DNA from: GCA-2725625 sp964574215
GTDB taxonomy: Bacteria > Pseudomonadota > Alphaproteobacteria > Rhodospirillales > UBA2165
DNA length: 64,000 nt
NCBI GenBank assembly: GCA_964574215.1
Contig: CAZNLR010000023.1
Coordinates: 10,141-74,140, forward strand
Direction: 5' to 3'
In this document: positions 61,323 to 64,000 of the stretch, piece after piece
How the letters are laid out: each line of letters opens with the position of its first letter
How positions within the stretch are numbered: the stretch's first letter is position 1
Program-made: the position numbers and the translations under genes
Notes under the pieces: generated by a model
Databases searched by the model: none
What the model was told of the DNA's origin: nothing
What the model saw: the letters and a program-made list of their open reading frames with translations, nothing else

Positions 61323-62027
61323 CTAATTTTTTTTCAGGCCCGACTGGCCATTCTGGAAAATGACGAGCTTAGCCTTGCCCTTGAAGTGAAAAATCTCGCC
61401 ATTGTCTTCGATGCGGAATCCTTCCGCTTTCAACGTGCCGAAAGGGCCTTGACCGCGGATGGGCTTGTGGCCATCGGCGAAACCCTTGCCCAGATCGACA
61501 ACAGCTTCCGCGGTTGAAAATTCATAACCTGAATCGTGAAACAGATTAACGGCGCCTTTCAGGGTCAGCATTTTATCCTTCTGATCGTACAATCCGGTAT
61601 TCGCCGTCAATACCAGCCATGTTCCGTTGGCGATGGCGATATCGGCTTTGGGCATCTCCAGTTCTATGGTCGAGGCGCCGAGCAGGACGTTTTTGGCCAA
61701 ATCGGCGGTAATGGAAAAAGGCTGGTTCCGTTTGTCGGCGCCGACAAACCGGGCGTTTACCATGCTCGGATCTTCCGCTTCTGTCGAACGGACATTGGAA
61801 AAGCTCAATGAAAAGCGGCTATCCAATTGGATTTGAGGCCAGATAACGATCAGCAATACCAGACCGAGGGCAATGGCCGGCAACAGGAATTTCATAAAAG
61901 ATACATAGCGGCTATAGCCGGCCGGCCGGCGAATTCTCTTTCCCGTCTTGGACCGGGCGGGCGCTTTTGACAAATCGGCGCTGTTGGTCCGGTTGCCAAG
62001 AGTATTTTCGGCTGCGAGACTATTCAT
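61323..62027 (-). CDS. lptC: LPS export inner-membrane anchor LptC
   Basis: About 234 residues from ATG at 62027, or 241 from a TTG at 62048. One N-terminal membrane helix (FLLPAIALGLVLLIVIW) is followed by a periplasmic beta-jellyroll of the same fold as LptA (VNARFVGADKRNQPFSITAD, IELEMPKADIAIANG). It passes LPS from the LptB2FG complex to LptA. It lies between kdsD and lptA as expected. Confidence 0.93.
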   Translation of the reverse strand: MNSLAAENTLGNRTNSADLSKAPARSKTGKRIRRPAGYSRYVSFMKFLLPAIALGLVLLIVIWPQIQLDSRFSLSFSNVRSTEAEDPSMVNARFVGADKRNQPFSITADLAKNVLLGASTIELEMPKADIAIANGTWLVLTANTGLYDQKDKMLTLKGAVNLFHDSGYEFSTAEAVVDLGKGFADGHKPIRGQGPFGTLKAEGFRIEDNGEIFHFKGKAKLVIFQNGQSGLKKN

Positions 62028-62063
62028 TCCATTGATGCTCTCAACCAATCGACCACACCGGCG

Positions 62064-63083
62064 TCAGACCACGCCCGCCCGCAGGCAGTCATGGATATGG
62101 AGAACACCGACGACTTTATTGTCCTCCATGACAAATAGATTGGTAATGGCCGAATCGTTCATGATCTGTACGGCTTCGCTGGCCAAGGCTGTCGGCCTGA
62201 TGGTTTTGGGATTGACGCTCATGATCTCCCGCGCCGTCTTATGCATGAGATCGTTTCCCATGTGACGGCGTAGATCGCCATCGGTTATGATGCCCTCCAT
62301 GCCGCCGTCATCGTCCAAAATGCAAATACAGCCGAGGCTTTTGGCGGTCATCTCGACAATGACATCGGCCATCATGCTGCCGCCGACGGTATGCGGTAAC
62401 GAGCCTCCGTCGTGCATGATATCGGAGACTTTGAGCAAGCGCTTGCCCAACTGGCCGCCGGGATGGCGCAAATGAAAATCGTCGGCGGTGAATTTCTGCC
62501 GGTCCATCAGCACCACCGCCAGGGCATCGCCGAGGGCCAACGTCATGGTGGTCGAGGTGGTCGGCGCCAGGCCCATGGGGCAGGCTTCCTCCGCGTCGGG
62601 CAGGATCAAAGCCACATCGGCTTCGACGGCGAGGGTGCTGCCGGGAACGCTGGTCACACCGATCAGCGGAATTTTAAATCGCCGTGAATAGGCCACCAAA
62701 TCGGAAAGCTCCGGCGTCTCTCCCGAATTCGACAGGGCGAGAACCGCATCTTCAGTGCCGACCACACCGAGATCGCCATGACTGGCTTCGCCGGGATGGA
62801 CGAAATAGGCGGGTTTTCCCGTCGACGACAGGGTGGCGGCAATCTTGTTGGCGATGTGGCCGCTTTTTCCCATACCGGTGACAATGATCCGGCCCTCGAC
62901 CTGTTGCAGTAAATCGACGGCGGCGGAAAACGAGTCACCCAGAGAATCGGCCAGCGCAGCCAGGCCGGTGGCCTCGATCTTGAGTACGTTTCTGGCGCGG
63001 TCGATGTCTGATTTTGGCATATCCGGTGTCTCTGCCGATATTTCCGTCCGTGTTGCGTCGAGGGCCGAAGCCGAATTGTCCAT
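62064..63083 (-). CDS. kdsD: Arabinose-5-phosphate isomerase
   Basis: Makes arabinose-5-phosphate for Kdo synthesis in LPS. It is 339 residues. The SIS domain (about 45-190) has VTGMGKSGHIANKIAATLSS and SNSGETPELSDL. Then come two CBS domains, with the first ending GIITDGDLRRHM and the second NKVVGVLHIHDCLRAGV. It heads the kdsD-lptC-lptA-lptB group. Confidence 0.96.
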   Translation of the reverse strand: MDNSASALDATRTEISAETPDMPKSDIDRARNVLKIEATGLAALADSLGDSFSAAVDLLQQVEGRIIVTGMGKSGHIANKIAATLSSTGKPAYFVHPGEASHGDLGVVGTEDAVLALSNSGETPELSDLVAYSRRFKIPLIGVTSVPGSTLAVEADVALILPDAEEACPMGLAPTTSTTMTLALGDALAVVLMDRQKFTADDFHLRHPGGQLGKRLLKVSDIMHDGGSLPHTVGGSMMADVIVEMTAKSLGCICILDDDGGMEGIITDGDLRRHMGNDLMHKTAREIMSVNPKTIRPTALASEAVQIMNDSAITNLFVMEDNKVVGVLHIHDCLRAGVV

Positions 63084-63279
63084 CTATAGTCCTTAAGAAA
63101 TTGTATCAGCCGACCCGATTATTTCCGGCCGCCTCGAATTTAGTGGAAATAACGAACCAGGCCCCCATTGACCAGCGGAATAAAATATCGATTAACGCAT
63201 TGATTCCAGGAGACTAATTCCTCTTCACCCTCAATCCGGCCAGTATGCGTCGACGCGTCCGAAAGGTCAACAAATCCGG

Positions 63280-63891
63280 CTAATGGGCGAATATATCGAG
63301 CGCGCTCCAGCCATCCAGGTCCATGGCGGCGCGATAGGGCAGAAAATCGAAACAGGCCTGGGCCGTCTCAACCCGGTTTTCCCGCTGCAGCCGCCGATTA
63401 AGAACATCCTTTAGCCGATGGAGGTAGAGAACGTCGGCGGCGGCATATTCCAATTGCGCCGGCGTCAAATCCTCGGCGGCCCAGTCGGTCTGCTGTTGCT
63501 GTTTGGATATTTCCACATCCAACAGTTCGGCGCAGATATCCTTCAACCCGTGTTTATCCGTGTAGGTTCGGGCCAGCCGGGAAGCGACTCGCGTGCAATA
63601 AACAGGACGGCAGTCAACGTCCAAATAGCGTTGAATGATGGCAAGGTCGAACCGAGCGTAATGAAATATTTTGGTGACTGTCTCATCTCTCAGCAATTTC
63701 TTCAGGTTCGGCGCGGCGTATCCGTCGGCAGCGAACTGAACCAAATGGGCGGCGTCGTCACCCGACGACAACTGCATCAGGCACAAACGATCCCGTTCCG
63801 GATGCAAACCTTGGGTTTCGGTATCAACAGCGACGGCGTCGCCGAATTCCAGGTCTGATGGAATATCACCCTGATAAAGTTCAATTGTCAC
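63280..63891 (-). CDS. rnd: Ribonuclease D-type 3'-5' exonuclease
   Basis: A 203-residue DEDD exonuclease from a GTG start. The DEDDy residues are in VAVDTETQGL (Exo I), KIFHYARFDL (Exo II) and LEYAAADVLYL (Exo III). It lacks the HRDC domains of full-size RNase D, as is usual for the short alphaproteobacterial form. It likely trims structured RNAs such as tRNA precursors. Confidence 0.94.
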   Translation of the reverse strand: MTIELYQGDIPSDLEFGDAVAVDTETQGLHPERDRLCLMQLSSGDDAAHLVQFAADGYAAPNLKKLLRDETVTKIFHYARFDLAIIQRYLDVDCRPVYCTRVASRLARTYTDKHGLKDICAELLDVEISKQQQQTDWAAEDLTPAQLEYAAADVLYLHRLKDVLNRRLQRENRVETAQACFDFLPYRAAMDLDGWSALDIFAH

Positions 63892-63945
63892 GTAGAGTAT
63901 CTACCCCGGCGTTAAATTAATAAGGGCGTTTATTCTAGTAAAATT

Positions 63946-64000
63946 TGGTGCCCAGGAGAAGACTCGAACTTCCACGACCTTGCGGCCACAGGTACCTGAA
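63946..64000 (-). tRNA. tRNA-Leu (anticodon probably CAG), 3' part
   Basis: Read on the minus strand the end is CCTGGGCACCA with encoded CCA. It is preceded by the T arm GAAGTTCGAGTCTTC and a long variable arm (TGGCCGCAAGGTCG), which marks a class II tRNA. The window edge falls at loop TTCAGGT, giving CAG, with ACCTG as the 3' side of the anticodon stem. The 5' half lies outside the window. Confidence 0.88.

Overview
This window reads as one contiguous piece of an alphaproteobacterial chromosome, probably from the Rhodospirillales or a related free-living lineage. The clearest signs are gene orders: rpmH-rnpA-yidD-yidC-engB-argB at the left, rnd / kdsD-lptC-lptA-lptB-rpoN-ptsN at the right, and an Hsp20 gene followed by a DUF1150 gene. 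Genus cannot be read from the sequence. A run of ten Ns inside engB, a frame break in yidC and an in-frame amber codon in an acyl-CoA ligase suggest a draft assembly with some local errors.

Layout. 1-3 kb: an EAL protein and a PAS/GAF/GGDEF protein (c-di-GMP turnover). 3.2-7.7 kb (minus): argB, engB, yidC (frame broken), yidD, rnpA, rpmH. 7.9-11.7 kb (plus): TVP38-type membrane protein, flavin disulfide reductase, histidine kinase. 11.7-14.7 kb: MarR regulator, acyl-CoA dehydrogenase and a gamma-resorcylate-decarboxylase-like amidohydrolase. 14.7-20.6 kb: gamma-glutamyltransferase, panB-panC, an EamA transporter and an OmpA-like lipoprotein. tRNA-Arg(ACG) lies at 20.8 kb. 21-39.2 kb is a purine-use island. 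Its leftward arm is gntR-puuE-uraD-alc-allA. Its rightward arm is uraH-puuD-xdhA-xdhB, a BMP-type purine nucleoside ABC transporter, guanine deaminase, adenine deaminase and an NCS2 permease. Together they take guanine or adenine through xanthine, urate, allantoin and allantoate to glyoxylate and urea. Two inverted copies of a 10-bp motif in the divergent promoter region look like operators for the GntR regulator.

39.4-41 kb holds small envelope proteins. 41-45.8 kb is a divergent cluster (TetR, acyl-CoA ligase, Fe-S protein / alpha-beta hydrolase) around a 44-bp near-perfect palindrome; the hydrolase has Gly where its nucleophilic Ser should be. 45.9-50.2 kb is an FNR-like stress/low-oxygen group: a CBS-BON protein, a small protein, an FNR-family regulator and a universal stress protein. 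Three FNR-type boxes of the form TTGAY-N4-RTCAA sit upstream of them. 50.3-53.5 kb: formate/nitrite transporter, phosphotransferase-kinase fusion, dihaem cytochrome c. 53.6-54.6 kb: a short flagellin preceded by a recognisable c-di-GMP-I (GEMM-I) riboswitch. 54.7-57 kb: Hsp20, DUF1150 and the interrupted acyl-CoA ligase. 57-64 kb: ptsN, rpoN, lptB, lptA, lptC, kdsD, rnd and the 3' part of tRNA-Leu(CAG).

The most unusual items are the c-di-GMP riboswitch on an orphan flagellin, the FNR-box regulon whose regulator gene has no ordinary start codon in its likely full frame, the hydrolase lacking its nucleophile beside a large palindrome, and a 225-bp palindromic element present twice in opposite orientation plus a third solo end.
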